A DNA stretch of 61,050 nt from Micromonospora matsumotoense. Lineage in GTDB: Bacteria; Actinomycetota; Actinomycetes; Mycobacteriales; Micromonosporaceae. Under the pieces are notes generated by a model. The model had not been told where the DNA came from. It saw nothing but the letters and a program-made list of their open reading frames with translations, and made no database searches. The stretch covers positions 1-61,050 of the forward strand of contig NZ_FMCU01000028.1 of NCBI RefSeq assembly GCF_900091525.1, written 5' to 3'. Of the stretch, positions 42,237 through 51,106 are shown piece by piece. Position 1 is the first letter of the stretch; each line of letters opens with the position of its first letter. A program made the position numbers and the translations under genes.

Positions 42237-43108
42237 TCACCTCCCATCCGCCCAACTCGCAGCCCGAGATCCTTCAGCAAGTTGTTGCGGAGCTTCGGAA
42301 GGAGGGCTGGTCGACAAACGTCGAGCCTCGTGGAACCTTGCTACCCGAGACGTTGCGAGATTTCACGCCTGACCTAATCGCGAGTCGTGGGGACGAAATC
42401 CTCGTCGTTGAATTTGCCTCTCGACAGACGGCCAAGAGCGAGCAAATCGATGCACTATCTCGCAGAGTGGCGGCGCTGCCTCGTGCGCGATTTGAGGTCT
42501 ATTGGCTGGGCGACACTCCGGAGCACGAACCTGCATTGCTAGATGTTCTTAAGCTGACGAACGAAGCGTCTTTAATTAGCGAACTGAGCCCGGCTGCTGG
42601 CTTGCTAACGGCATGGGCTGCACTTGAAGGTGCAATTACTCACTTTGCAACCAAGGCGGGTGAGGCCAGCTCTTGGCAGCCACCACGACGATTGCTATCA
42701 ACGCTTTCGAGTAAGGGACTCATCAATGAGGCCGATTTCGATCGACTAATCAAACTATCCACTCTGCGAAACATTATCGCCCACCAGGGTCGACCAATGA
42801 CACCCGCCAGAGCAGACATAAAGTATCTTATAGAATTTACACAACGCCTAGCAACGGGAAAGTACATCTCTTCTGATCAGATGGCGGAGTGGTTTCTAGA
42901 GCACTATGAAGATCCAGTGAACCAGCTCCCTTATGATCACCATGAGGGCGGTTACCAGTATTTCGACAACGGCCCACATGACGCAGGCGATATCATGCGC
43001 GATAAGTTCCCAGACGCCACAGAGGCGGATATCGAAGAAGCTGTGAGGCTCGTTGAGGAAACCTCGACTGATTGGGTAACGAAGCGGGGCACTGAACCGC
43101 CAGATTGA
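42233..43108 (+). CDS. REase-like (AHJR-type) protein with HEPN-like C-terminal domain
   Basis: The protein has 291 residues. The N-terminal domain (PEILQQVVAELRKEGWSTNV, then FTPDLIASRGDEILVVEFAS) looks like a PD-(D/E)xK fold of the REase_AHJR kind, with Asp47 and Glu60; the expected Lys two residues after Glu is Ala62, so nuclease activity is doubtful. Residues 120-205 look like a HEPN helical bundle (LLTAWAALEGAITHFATKAG) with RNIIAH at 179-184, the R-x4-H-type ribonuclease motif. An acidic tail follows. Low-GC codon use and overlap with rusA suggest a horizontally acquired defence or toxin pair. Confidence 0.65.
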   Translation: MITSHPPNSQPEILQQVVAELRKEGWSTNVEPRGTLLPETLRDFTPDLIASRGDEILVVEFASRQTAKSEQIDALSRRVAALPRARFEVYWLGDTPEHEPALLDVLKLTNEASLISELSPAAGLLTAWAALEGAITHFATKAGEASSWQPPRRLLSTLSSKGLINEADFDRLIKLSTLRNIIAHQGRPMTPARADIKYLIEFTQRLATGKYISSDQMAEWFLEHYEDPVNQLPYDHHEGGYQYFDNGPHDAGDIMRDKFPDATEADIEEAVRLVEETSTDWVTKRGTEPPD

Positions 43109-43332
43109 CCGAATACCGGGCCAGGCGCGATATGGAAAGCCTGCCGGGCTTCGGCCTGCCGATCGGCGAGATAAAGGGCTCCGCGTAGCGCGCAGTATGA
43201 GAGAGAAGTCTTTAGCAGGTGTCGGGGCTGTTACGTGAGCTTGGTGCACCGGCGTACCTGAGAACGAGCTCTTGGGGTAGCCCTGTGCCGGTTGCTGACG
43301 ATTTCTAGACCGTCTAGCTGCTCGGTCATGTC

Positions 43333-43373
43333 GCTTTCGGCGTGCGGCCTTTCGCCTGCCGCACGCCGAAAGC
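43333..43373. terminator. Perfect 16-bp hairpin between convergent genes
   Basis: GCTTTCGGCGTGCGGC, a nine-base loop and the exact reverse complement lie five bases beyond the stop of the minus-strand gene 43379-44407. They can serve as a terminator for it and, in the other direction, for the REase/HEPN gene ending at 43108. The rest of the 43109-43378 gap shows no gene. Confidence 0.7.
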
Positions 43374-43378
43374 ACTCC

Positions 43379-44407
43379 TCAGCGGACAGCTCTAATCGTA
43401 GAAGCGATAAGCCCTGGAACAGCGGACAGCGCCTCTGCCAGAAGGTGCTCGATTGGTACCGCGTGTGAACTGCGGTCGACGTTGATGTAGGTTGCCCACT
43501 CGGCGGGCTGGTAGCGTGCAAGCATCGAGAGCGTATAGAGCACCGCCCACCAGGTCATGAGCGGATGCATTGGATGCTTGTTCTCGCCAACGACAGGCAC
43601 GAGATAGAAGCTGCGGTACGCTTCGCCATGTTTAGTCGCGATCGTCTCGAAGTAAGCGCGCCGGGCCTGATCCTCTACCGAACGACCGTTGTCGACCACG
43701 AGGTTGAGGTGAACCTCGCCTCGCCCGCTGCTGTAGATGACAACTGCCGGATCGGCGTCCGGCCCATCGTCGGCCTTAACGTAGGAGTAACCGCGCAGCG
43801 TCGGGTACGACCGTAAGTACAATGCGAGATCCTTCCTGAGGGAAGCCGACTCGGCTAGCTCTCTCGGCAGGCCGCATAGCGAGACGCCCAACAGTGGATG
43901 CGGCTCACCGAAATCGTGGTACTCCAGAAGATGTGCCGTCCGACGTCTATCGTCGTTTCGTAGCGGCCACTCGATGGTTTGCGGCAACGCATCCCACAGC
44001 GCCGTCAACTCGACTGCCTCAGCATCCTTGTCCCAGATCGGAGAGTCTAGGACGGCTGAGAGTCGGACGAAGCTTCCCCGTACCCCCTCCGCGTAAACTC
44101 GGACGGCAGGCAAAGCCACAGTGAGGTCACCACGATTGATCCCGTGTCCACTCAACCGCCAGTTGTCACGAACGGACCTCGCAGCCGCGATGATCGCTCT
44201 TCCGGCCTGACTGATCCCGTAGTACAGCAAAATCGGAGCCGTAGCGGGGCCAACCGCGGACGCTGCCTTAAATAGCTGTTCTGACTGCTCCAGGGCCGCT
44301 ACGTACGTTGCACGCCGCTCGGAGTTATTAACGGTGGCGGCCGGCGGATCCGAGCGGCTGGATCGTAGTGCCGCCCAGGTCGCGGAGTCATCGTTCGTTC
44401 TAGACAT
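43379..44407 (-). CDS. YaaC-like protein
   Basis: The protein has about 342 residues. RRATYVAALEQSEQLFKAAS, then PILLYYGISQAGRAIIAA near residues 45-90, and MHPLMTWWAVLYTLSMLARY with QPAEWATYINVDRSSHAVPI toward the end, are the conserved blocks of YaaC-like proteins (function unknown). ATG 44407 is preferred because GGAGAG precedes it; the frame opens at 44449. It is followed by a strong hairpin. It is not linked to the lanthipeptide genes, whose last member ends about 30 bases upstream of the longer start. Confidence 0.65.
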   Translation of the reverse strand: MSRTNDDSATWAALRSSRSDPPAATVNNSERRATYVAALEQSEQLFKAASAVGPATAPILLYYGISQAGRAIIAAARSVRDNWRLSGHGINRGDLTVALPAVRVYAEGVRGSFVRLSAVLDSPIWDKDAEAVELTALWDALPQTIEWPLRNDDRRRTAHLLEYHDFGEPHPLLGVSLCGLPRELAESASLRKDLALYLRSYPTLRGYSYVKADDGPDADPAVVIYSSGRGEVHLNLVVDNGRSVEDQARRAYFETIATKHGEAYRSFYLVPVVGENKHPMHPLMTWWAVLYTLSMLARYQPAEWATYINVDRSSHAVPIEHLLAEALSAVPGLIASTIRAVR

Positions 44408-44477
44408 GGAACACATGCTCTCCATGTTGATGCCAACATGCCAGCTCATTTTTGATCATCAAGGTACTGCGCTACGC

Positions 44478-45641
44478 TCAGGAGGTGTCTCGGTAAGGCC
44501 CCCGTCGAACAGGGGACGTCTCAACCTCGCCGATGACGCCGCGCTCGTCAGCGAGACCTGCGGGTTGGGGAGCCTGACTTCGGCCCTTCTGCGTAAGAAC
44601 CGCTTCGGCGGCGTCCAGAACTTGGTTCAGCGTTACGACGTGTTCCTCTGGCATTACGCGGAGATCGAGGCCGCAGTCGGAAACGAGACGGGTGAGCTGT
44701 CCGGCCACCCGGTCGTACGCGATGCTCATGCATAGTGGGTGGGCTAGGAGTTCGCGGGCGGCGTAGCCGTCGGCCGCAGCATCATGCGTTAGCTTCACTG
44801 CGAGTTGCTCGCGTTGGGGTTGGCTGGCGTCGAGAGCGTCAACGAGGGTGAGACCCAGTCTCGTGCGGAAGACTACTTGTTCCCGGCCGGCGGGTCCGAG
44901 CGCCTGATAGGCGCTCAGCGCGGCGGTCACTCGATCGGCTGCACCCCGGGCGGGCACGTGCAAGTACAGACAGGTGGTGATGGCCTGCTCCCATGGTTCG
45001 CCGGGCCTGGTCGCGCTCAGAGTCGCGAGTGCCTGGTCGTAGCGGCCCGCTACGAGATGGCTGACGACGGTAATCTGCCTGCCGTCGAGCATGCGTGCGC
45101 CGACTCCCTTGTACCGTTTGAGACGGTGGCTGGCCTCATCCCATAGCCCGGCGGCCGCGAGGGCGTGGGCGCCGGTGCCGAGCAACACTGTCCACAGCCA
45201 GGTTCGGGCCTTGGTGTAGGTGGCGGGAGTTTGGGTGAGGCGGGCGGCTGGGATGGCGATGCCGTCGATCACGGTGTCGGTGCGGGTGTCGATTGCCTGG
45301 AAGAGGGTTTCCAACAGCTTCCAGGCAGCAACGCCGTCACCTGCGCGGATGCTGAGCCGGGCGAGGTTCACTATGGGTTCGAGTGCGTGCTGGGGATCGT
45401 GGTCATGGCCGATCGCGGCGATGGCGAGCCGGTGGCACCAGGTGCGTGCCAGGCTGGGCACCCCGCAGTCAGATGCCAGGAGGGCGGCGAGATTGAACAC
45501 CGCGGTCGCCGAGGCGGCGTCATGGCGCTCTTGGGCGAGCGCGGCACGTTCTTGAAGGTCGTGTATCCGCTGGGCCAGCGGTGTGCAGGCGGGTCGGGGT
45601 CGGGCGATCAGGGGAAACCGGCGGGCGACAGCAGGGTTCAT
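44478..45641 (-). CDS. TPR-like protein at the end of the lanthipeptide operon
   Basis: The protein has 387 residues and is helical throughout, with repeats such as ASATAVFNLAALLASDCGVP, ALEPIVNLARLSIRAGDGVA and RLKRYKGVGARMLDGRQITV reminiscent of degenerate TPRs. Proteins of this kind sit beside LanB/LanC/SpaB_C genes in many actinobacterial lanthipeptide clusters; the role is unknown, perhaps scaffolding of the modification complex. The ATG overlaps the stop of the SpaB_C gene (45638). No Cys-zinc or enzyme motif is seen. Confidence 0.6.
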   Translation of the reverse strand: MNPAVARRFPLIARPRPACTPLAQRIHDLQERAALAQERHDAASATAVFNLAALLASDCGVPSLARTWCHRLAIAAIGHDHDPQHALEPIVNLARLSIRAGDGVAAWKLLETLFQAIDTRTDTVIDGIAIPAARLTQTPATYTKARTWLWTVLLGTGAHALAAAGLWDEASHRLKRYKGVGARMLDGRQITVVSHLVAGRYDQALATLSATRPGEPWEQAITTCLYLHVPARGAADRVTAALSAYQALGPAGREQVVFRTRLGLTLVDALDASQPQREQLAVKLTHDAAADGYAARELLAHPLCMSIAYDRVAGQLTRLVSDCGLDLRVMPEEHVVTLNQVLDAAEAVLTQKGRSQAPQPAGLADERGVIGEVETSPVRRGPYRDTS

Positions 45642-46456
45642 GAGCCACCGCCTGATGCGGGAGCGTTGGTCGAGGGGTCGGGGCCGAAGATGACGTTCTT
45701 GGCGGCAGTGGCGATGGCGGCTTGCCGGAGGCCAGGGACGCTGCGCCGGTTCCAGGCGAAGATCACGTGGTGGGCGAGGGTGGCGCGTAGACCCCTGCGC
45801 AGATGTCCGCCCTGGTTGAGCTGTCGGAGGGCGTCACCGGCGGTGGCGTATGCCTCGAACAGCGTGCGACAGCCGGCCAGGGGCGCCTCGTAGCGGATGA
45901 GGCTGGCCGGGTCCACGGTGAGGAGCCTCTTCGTGGCGGCTTGCAGGGAGTCAACGGTGGGGGCCTTGGGAGGATCGCGGTGGTCGGCCATCCGTGCCCA
46001 CACGTCGCCTTGCTCGTACCAGTCTAGTCCCGCAGCTCGCATCATTGCCGCACACAGCATGATCGACAGTTCGGGTTCGCGTGCTGCTGTGTCAGGGCTG
46101 TTGGTGAGCAGGTGGCGGCTGTCGTGGTGCCAGAGCTGGTGGGCGGTGTCCATGGCTTCGGCACCGCCGAAGGCGTGGGTTTCGGGCTCGTAGATGCCGG
46201 CTATGGCGGAGTCGATGTGGCGGGCTCGTGTGAGCCGGTCCAGCTCGCTGGTCACGTAGCGTTCGGCGTCGCTCGTGCCCGCACTGGGGAGGTAGCGCAG
46301 CCGCCAGTCGCTCTTGCGGACGTAGAACCAGGTGGTGATGAGCTGGCGGGCCTCGGCCTCGGTCAGGACCGGCGCGAGATGCGCGATGGCTAGCTGTTCG
46401 GCGGCATGGGGGTCAGCGAAGGTGATCGTGGTCTGTTGCCACTGGGGTGACGTCAT
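45638..46456 (-). CDS. Stand-alone SpaB_C (thiopeptide-type bacteriocin biosynthesis) protein
   Basis: The protein has 272 residues from ATG 46456 (MTSPQWQQTTITFADPHAAE). Key blocks are TTWFYVRKSDWRLRYLPSA, IAGIYEPETHAFGGAEAMD and HHDSRHLLTNSPDT, the elimination domain that normally follows the glutamylation part of LanB. Because the LanB here already has such a C-terminal domain (WFLRHADPEPHLRLRLNG), this is a second copy and may act on different residues or in a different complex. The long frame back to 46924 is antisense to LanC and was not used. The gene is 14 bases after lanC. Confidence 0.8.
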   Translation of the reverse strand: MTSPQWQQTTITFADPHAAEQLAIAHLAPVLTEAEARQLITTWFYVRKSDWRLRYLPSAGTSDAERYVTSELDRLTRARHIDSAIAGIYEPETHAFGGAEAMDTAHQLWHHDSRHLLTNSPDTAAREPELSIMLCAAMMRAAGLDWYEQGDVWARMADHRDPPKAPTVDSLQAATKRLLTVDPASLIRYEAPLAGCRTLFEAYATAGDALRQLNQGGHLRRGLRATLAHHVIFAWNRRSVPGLRQAAIATAAKNVIFGPDPSTNAPASGGGS

Positions 46457-46470
46457 CTGCGTCTTCGTGC

Positions 46471-47694
46471 TCAGGAGAGGGCGAGGAAGGTGTCCCAGCC
46501 GGTGGCTGGGGCGCCGGTCGTGGCGGTGTGGAGGGCGAGCGCGGCTCCTGCGGTGCCGTTCATCAGCTCCGGCTCGATGTGGGTGTCGGCGTCGAGCTGG
46601 CTGGCGAGTTCGGCGGCGAGGCCGGGTATCTCGGCGGTGAGCTGGGCCTTGCGGTGTGGGTCGGTGCTGTCGGCGGCCATCCGGCAGGCGGATTGGAGAA
46701 GTCCGGCTTTGCCGTGGCAGAGGCCGACCTCGGGGAGCCGTTCGCGCTGGCGGGTGTCGGTGAGTTCGGCGAGCATCGCGTTCTCTGCCTGCTGCTGGCG
46801 GGTGCTGTCGTGTTGGGCGAGTCCGGCGAGTTGCTGTGCGCGGGCGATGCCTGGGGTGCCGTAGCACCAGGAGGGCCGGTGCCGTTTGGGTCCGGCGTCG
46901 GGGACGACGTATCCGGGCCACCATGTCGCGCCCGGGTCGTCTTGACGGTGCTGGTCGGTCCAGCCGCAGAGCGCTGCGAGTGCGGCGTGTGCTGTGGGGG
47001 TGTCGTGGCCGTGGAGGATGGCGTAGGCGAGCGTGGCGATGATCGCGCTGGTGCCGTGGGCCGTGCCGATGTTGCCGTGGCCATGGGGGAAGTCAGCGGC
47101 GGGTGTGCCGCCGAGGCCGGAGTGCAGCCACCACGGCGGGCTGGTGATGTTGCCGTTGAGGGGTTCGGTGATGCGAGTGAGGTAGGCGACCAGTTCCCGG
47201 CTGACGGGGTGGTCGGGCTGGGCGTGCAGGTGGTAGAGGGCGAGTCCGGTCAGGCCATGTACGAGATCGAACTCGTACATGTTCAGCGGTTCGCGGCGGT
47301 CGATGCGGGCGTGTGCGGCGGCCAGTCGCTGCCGGGTGAGGATGATCGTGACGTCGTTGAGGCTGGCGTAGGCGCGGTGGTATCCGCCCAGTGCGCGGGC
47401 GCTGTGCAGCATGAATGCCAGTGCGGGGGCACCGTGGAACGGGTCGGAGTTGCGCCCGATGCTGACGGGCTCACTGACTGCGGCGCGTATCCAGCTGTCG
47501 GCCGTCGCTTCATCGCCGTGTCCGCCGGTGGCGCGCTCGATGTGCAGCAGGGCTATACCCACCGCGCCTCCGGCCAGTGATTGCGGCCGAGTCCGCCCGT
47601 CGGGTGACGGGTCGACGATCGAAGGGTTCGCGAGTCTGGCGCAGGCGGCGGTGAGTGCGTTCACCGGGTTGGCGGTGATGGTGGGGGTGGTCAC
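46471..47694 (-). CDS. lanC: Lanthionine synthetase (cyclase) LanC
   Basis: The protein has 407 residues from GTG 47694. It has toroid helical repeats with the landmarks DPFHGAPALAFMLHSARALG, YEFDLVHGLTGLALYHL, GHGNIGTAHGTSAIIATLA, and the zinc ligands Cys in RPSWCYGTPGIARA and Cys-His in VGLCHGKAGLLQS. LanC adds Cys thiols to Dha/Dhb made by LanB, closing (methyl)lanthionine rings in the precursor at 50866-51024. GTG overlaps the LanB stop. All catalytic residues are present, unlike the relic at 5994-7155. Confidence 0.9.
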   Translation of the reverse strand: MTTPTITANPVNALTAACARLANPSIVDPSPDGRTRPQSLAGGAVGIALLHIERATGGHGDEATADSWIRAAVSEPVSIGRNSDPFHGAPALAFMLHSARALGGYHRAYASLNDVTIILTRQRLAAAHARIDRREPLNMYEFDLVHGLTGLALYHLHAQPDHPVSRELVAYLTRITEPLNGNITSPPWWLHSGLGGTPAADFPHGHGNIGTAHGTSAIIATLAYAILHGHDTPTAHAALAALCGWTDQHRQDDPGATWWPGYVVPDAGPKRHRPSWCYGTPGIARAQQLAGLAQHDSTRQQQAENAMLAELTDTRQRERLPEVGLCHGKAGLLQSACRMAADSTDPHRKAQLTAEIPGLAAELASQLDADTHIEPELMNGTAGAALALHTATTGAPATGWDTFLALS

Positions 47695-50600
47695 GGGGTG
47701 CTCCTTGTCTTCCAGCTGAGTGCGGCGGCGCGGGCGAGGTGCAGGCAGGCGCGTTCGCTGTCCAGGTCGAGTCCGATAACGCGGACGTGGTGCAGGTGCA
47801 GCAGGTCGGGTAGCAGATCGACCGGCGGGGTAGCGCTGGTGGCGGATAGGTGGTCTCGCCAGGCGGCCACTGCGCGACGACGGTCGGCCCACCGTTGGAT
47901 CAGCGCCTTACCGCCGGGTAAGGACGTCAGGGCGGTGTGGTCGAACGGGTTGGCCAAGAGGATGGCTTGGTCGTATAGGGGGCGGGCCGGTGCTGGCCGG
48001 TGCGTACGGGTGCGGGAGATCAGCCATCGCAGAGCCTCGTTCAAATTGCCGATGACGGCGGCGACGAGATCGACCATGCTGGCGGCGGTCAGCGCCTGCC
48101 GGTTCGCGTCCGGACATCGCAGGGTGACGGCCAGCTCGGCAAGCGTGGCTTCCGAGTCGGCGGCGAACACGGCTGTGGTGGCCTGGTACGCGGCCGGGCC
48201 GCCGAAGCGGCCGGGCTCGGGGAAGTCGGTGTCCCACTGGGCTCGGCGGGTCAGGTCGGCGTCACGCAGTTGCCGCACCCAACTGGTGATGGCTTCGATG
48301 GGTAGGCCGTTGAGTCGCAGCCGTAGGTGGGGCTCGGGGTCGGCGTGGCGCAGGAACCACGACGAGCCGTCCGGGCGCTGGGCCAGTAGCCGGGGCAGAT
48401 GGCTGCTCAGGATCGTGGTTTGCTCGCTCGGTCGGGCGTAGATCTTCAGGTAATGGTGGCTGCCGCCAGGCAGGTCGCCGTGGGTGCGAACGTCGACCGG
48501 GGGGCTGCTCAGGCGTGGCGCTGCTGGCCTCGGGCCGGTCGCGGTCAGTGGGATCACGATCTCGTGCGGGTGTCCGCCGATCCATCCGTTGCCTTCAGGG
48601 ATGACCCGGAGCAGCGCGGTGGGTTCGCGGGTCAGGTGGTCGCGCAGTACCGCCCGGTGAGCGGGCTCGTGCAGATCGAGACCGAGGGTCTGATCACCGA
48701 CGCCGAGCCAGACGGCGGCAGGGCAGCCGGTGGTCTGCCGCCAGGCGGCGAGCGTCTGGTCCCACTGCTGCCAGGTGGCTTGCCGGTCAGGTAGCTCGGC
48801 TGCGGTCAGTTGCCAGCGGGCAGGGCTCAACAGGGTGCGGCCGTAGCGCAGTGCGGGCAGGAACGGTAGTCCTTTGGCCGCTGGACCCCACTCCATCGGT
48901 GAACAGGCGGTCGCCAGGGCAACGGGCGCTTCGGCCAGGAATCGGGTGAGTGGGTGGGCGTGCCGTACCGGTTCAACTGCGTTGACCGCGACCGGCTGTA
49001 GCGCGCGCTGGCGGGAGATCGACACCAGGTACAGGCGGTGGGCGTCGGCCGTCACCGCGATGTCGTCCAACCCGATAACGTCCTGCGATGCTGGGTGGTA
49101 TTCCCCCACCGGGATCAGGTGAGGTAGCACCGGGGCGGCGCGGTTGACGTCCAAGCTGACGGTGTAGCGGGTGACCGCTGCCAGCTGTGCCAGTAGCGCT
49201 CCCTCGCTGGCTGGCGGGATGTCGGCTGCGCGGGAGGCTATCCGGCGCCGCTGGCCTTCGCCGAACAGGTCGAGGAACCGGCCCGCGGTCGAGAAGGCTT
49301 GCGTGGACGCCCGTACGATCGACAGCTGAAAGTCTCCGTCCTCGATAGCGCACACCGAATCAGCGTGGACGCGCACGGTCAGTTCGGCGGTCGGGAAGAT
49401 TTCGTTCGGCGCCGCGCCGGCCACCTGCTCCAGCAAGGCGTCATCGAGGACCACCTCGTGCTCACGGCGCAGCGCCGCCCGCAGTGCCAGGACGAGCAAC
49501 CTCCGGTCCCGATCGGTCACCAGGGCCGCTTCCTCGGCAGGCTCGCCGGTGGATCCCGCCGGGTACCCGAGGCCAACCTGAGCATCGACCGCGTCCAGGA
49601 CGGGTACCAGGGCATGTAGGCCGTAGCGGTTCAGGAAGCGCTCGTGCCAGTCACGCCACCTTGGCAGGGTTGGGCGGGCGAGACGGGCCAGCACGGCGGC
49701 GGCCCGGCCTGCTTCTGCCGTCACCGTCGTGGGCAGGACGAGATCGCAGTCCAAACGAAGATCGACTCCGATCGCCGGGGAAGGGCTGATCATCGCGGCG
49801 GCGTCGCCGAGATCCCGGCGACGGGCGTCAGCCGTCGCCATGTTCGGCGCGTTGTCGTGTCGCGCCTGAAGGTGGCGCAAGGTACGCAGCTGGTTGAGCA
49901 GCCCGCTCGCATTGCCGCTCGCGGACGTAGCGTTATCCAGTTCGTCTACGAGGTGCGGGAGGGGGTCTGGTGCGGTCGATGGTGGGCGCAGGCTGGTCAA
50001 CAGGAGCCGCTGCGACACCATCTGGCTGATCAGCCGTTCGGCATCGTTGTGCGGTGCCCCGTGCTCGGCCGCGAGCTTGTCGCGAAGGTCAGCCCACCGG
50101 ATCGGCTCGGCGGCCAGCGCCAGCACGGCGCGGACAGAGTCGGTCGCCTTGATCCGCAGATGCGCCGGCGCACCCCGAGGATCGCTCGTCGCGGCCCGGT
50201 ACTCCAACACCACCTGCCCTGACCGCTGCACAAGCAGGTTGTTCGCGCGCACCGTCAGGTGCGGGCGCACCTGTGGGTCGGATTCCAGGCCATCGAGAAC
50301 ACGTGCCAGCCAGGCCGCCGGGATACGGGCGAAGGGCCGATGGGCAGTGCCCCAGCGGATACCGCCGGTGCGGTTCGCGGTGGCAGGGGCGACGCCTGCG
50401 AACAGCCCGAAGGGTGTGGCGCGACTGGTAGCCCGCAGCAGGTAGCGCATGACGGCGAGCACCACCCGGCGGACGTCGGCTTGCGCCAGCTCACCGCTGA
50501 CAGCAGCCGTGGTCCGCCCAGCGAGATCCGGTGAGGCGTGTCCCAGCGCGGCGGCGAATCCGGGGATCGTCAGGGCCTGCTCGAGCCACTGCCGCCAACT

Positions 50601-50702
50601 GGCCGCCGCGTCGCTGCTGGCCAGGTCAGGCCATTGCCCGAGGAGGCCGGGGTGTAGCACAGACGCGCGGAGCATCAAGGCGTCGTTGACGCTGCGGTAC
50701 AC
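47691..50702 (-). CDS. lanB: Class I lanthipeptide dehydratase LanB (full length)
   Basis: The protein has 1003 residues from GTG 50702, with GGGAGG as ribosome site. The N-terminal Lant_dehydr_N part (LMLRASVLHPGLLGQWPDLA, VLAVMRYLLRATSRATPFGL, and so on) performs tRNA-Glu-dependent glutamylation of Ser/Thr. The C-terminal SpaB_C part (KIYARPSEQTTILSSHLPRL, WFLRHADPEPHLRLRLNG) eliminates glutamate to give Dha/Dhb. The C-terminal tail LLHLHHVRVIGLDLDSERA is also found in the scrap at 7153-7310. It lies downstream of the precursor gene across a hairpin, giving lower expression than the precursor. Confidence 0.92.
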   Translation of the reverse strand: MYRSVNDALMLRASVLHPGLLGQWPDLASSDAAASWRQWLEQALTIPGFAAALGHASPDLAGRTTAAVSGELAQADVRRVVLAVMRYLLRATSRATPFGLFAGVAPATANRTGGIRWGTAHRPFARIPAAWLARVLDGLESDPQVRPHLTVRANNLLVQRSGQVVLEYRAATSDPRGAPAHLRIKATDSVRAVLALAAEPIRWADLRDKLAAEHGAPHNDAERLISQMVSQRLLLTSLRPPSTAPDPLPHLVDELDNATSASGNASGLLNQLRTLRHLQARHDNAPNMATADARRRDLGDAAAMISPSPAIGVDLRLDCDLVLPTTVTAEAGRAAAVLARLARPTLPRWRDWHERFLNRYGLHALVPVLDAVDAQVGLGYPAGSTGEPAEEAALVTDRDRRLLVLALRAALRREHEVVLDDALLEQVAGAAPNEIFPTAELTVRVHADSVCAIEDGDFQLSIVRASTQAFSTAGRFLDLFGEGQRRRIASRAADIPPASEGALLAQLAAVTRYTVSLDVNRAAPVLPHLIPVGEYHPASQDVIGLDDIAVTADAHRLYLVSISRQRALQPVAVNAVEPVRHAHPLTRFLAEAPVALATACSPMEWGPAAKGLPFLPALRYGRTLLSPARWQLTAAELPDRQATWQQWDQTLAAWRQTTGCPAAVWLGVGDQTLGLDLHEPAHRAVLRDHLTREPTALLRVIPEGNGWIGGHPHEIVIPLTATGPRPAAPRLSSPPVDVRTHGDLPGGSHHYLKIYARPSEQTTILSSHLPRLLAQRPDGSSWFLRHADPEPHLRLRLNGLPIEAITSWVRQLRDADLTRRAQWDTDFPEPGRFGGPAAYQATTAVFAADSEATLAELAVTLRCPDANRQALTAASMVDLVAAVIGNLNEALRWLISRTRTHRPAPARPLYDQAILLANPFDHTALTSLPGGKALIQRWADRRRAVAAWRDHLSATSATPPVDLLPDLLHLHHVRVIGLDLDSERACLHLARAAALSWKTRSTP

Positions 50703-50739
50703 ACCGACCTCCCTAGGGCGTGATCAACTGTCAATGAGT

Positions 50740-50776
50740 GGGATGCCCGGCCCTGTCTCCTAAGACCGGGCATCCC
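50740..50776 (-). terminator. Attenuator hairpin between precursor and lanB
   Basis: An 11-bp perfect stem (GGGATGCCCGG / CCGGGCATCCC) with a 15-base loop lies between the precursor stop (50866) and the lanB start (50702). Such hairpins let the abundant precursor mRNA end here with partial read-through into the modification enzymes. Confidence 0.75.
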
Positions 50777-50865
50777 TGACCCGATGTGGTGGCTCCGATC
50801 TATGGCCAGGTCGGCAGGACCGGGCTAGCGATCAGAGCGCGCTACCAGCGGTGCGGTGCGGCGGG

Positions 50866-51024
50866 TCAGCAGCTGGTGCAGGCCGACTCGCACGTGCTGC
50901 CGCAGCTGTCCTCGGTCATCTTGATGATGTGCTCGACGGTGCTACCGGCCTCGATGAACTCGATGTCGAGGTCGAACGCGTCAAGCGCGCCCTCGACGTC
51001 GGGCAGGGTGGCGAGCTGGGTCAT
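50866..51024 (-). CDS. FxLD-family lanthipeptide precursor peptide
   Basis: The peptide has 52 residues. The leader starts MTQLATLPDVEGALDAFDLD; F17-D18-L19-D20 is the FxLD box used for recognition by LanB and LanC. The core region near the C-terminus is MTEDSCGSTCESACTSC, with four Cys (41, 45, 49, 52) and six Ser/Thr (S40, S43, T44, S47, T50, S51) available for dehydration, and Asp39 as a possible target of the FxLD methyltransferases. AAGGAGG is six bases before ATG. The gene is bounded by strong hairpins on both sides. The leader cleavage site and ring pattern cannot be told from sequence. Confidence 0.9.
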   Translation of the reverse strand: MTQLATLPDVEGALDAFDLDIEFIEAGSTVEHIIKMTEDSCGSTCESACTSC

Positions 51025-51061
51025 GGACAACCTCCTTGAGAGGGATGGATAGGGTTTCCCC

Positions 51062-51098
51062 GGCGCTCACCTCCGCGTCGGTTGCGGAGGTGAGCGCC
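51062..51098 (-). terminator. Perfect 15-bp hairpin upstream of the precursor
   Basis: GGCGCTCACCTCCGC, a seven-base loop and the exact reverse complement lie between the methyltransferase stop (51107) and the precursor start (51024). It would terminate the upstream transcript, implying a promoter for the precursor in the short remaining gap, or act as an RNA-stability element for the precursor mRNA. Confidence 0.8.
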
Positions 51099-51106
51099 GA
51101 AGTCTT

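Noticed and set aside
45638..46924. 428-residue version of the stand-alone SpaB_C protein
   Set aside because: The first ~155 residues are Arg/Pro/Thr-rich translation of the lanC 3' end in another frame; the family similarity starts at ATG 46456.
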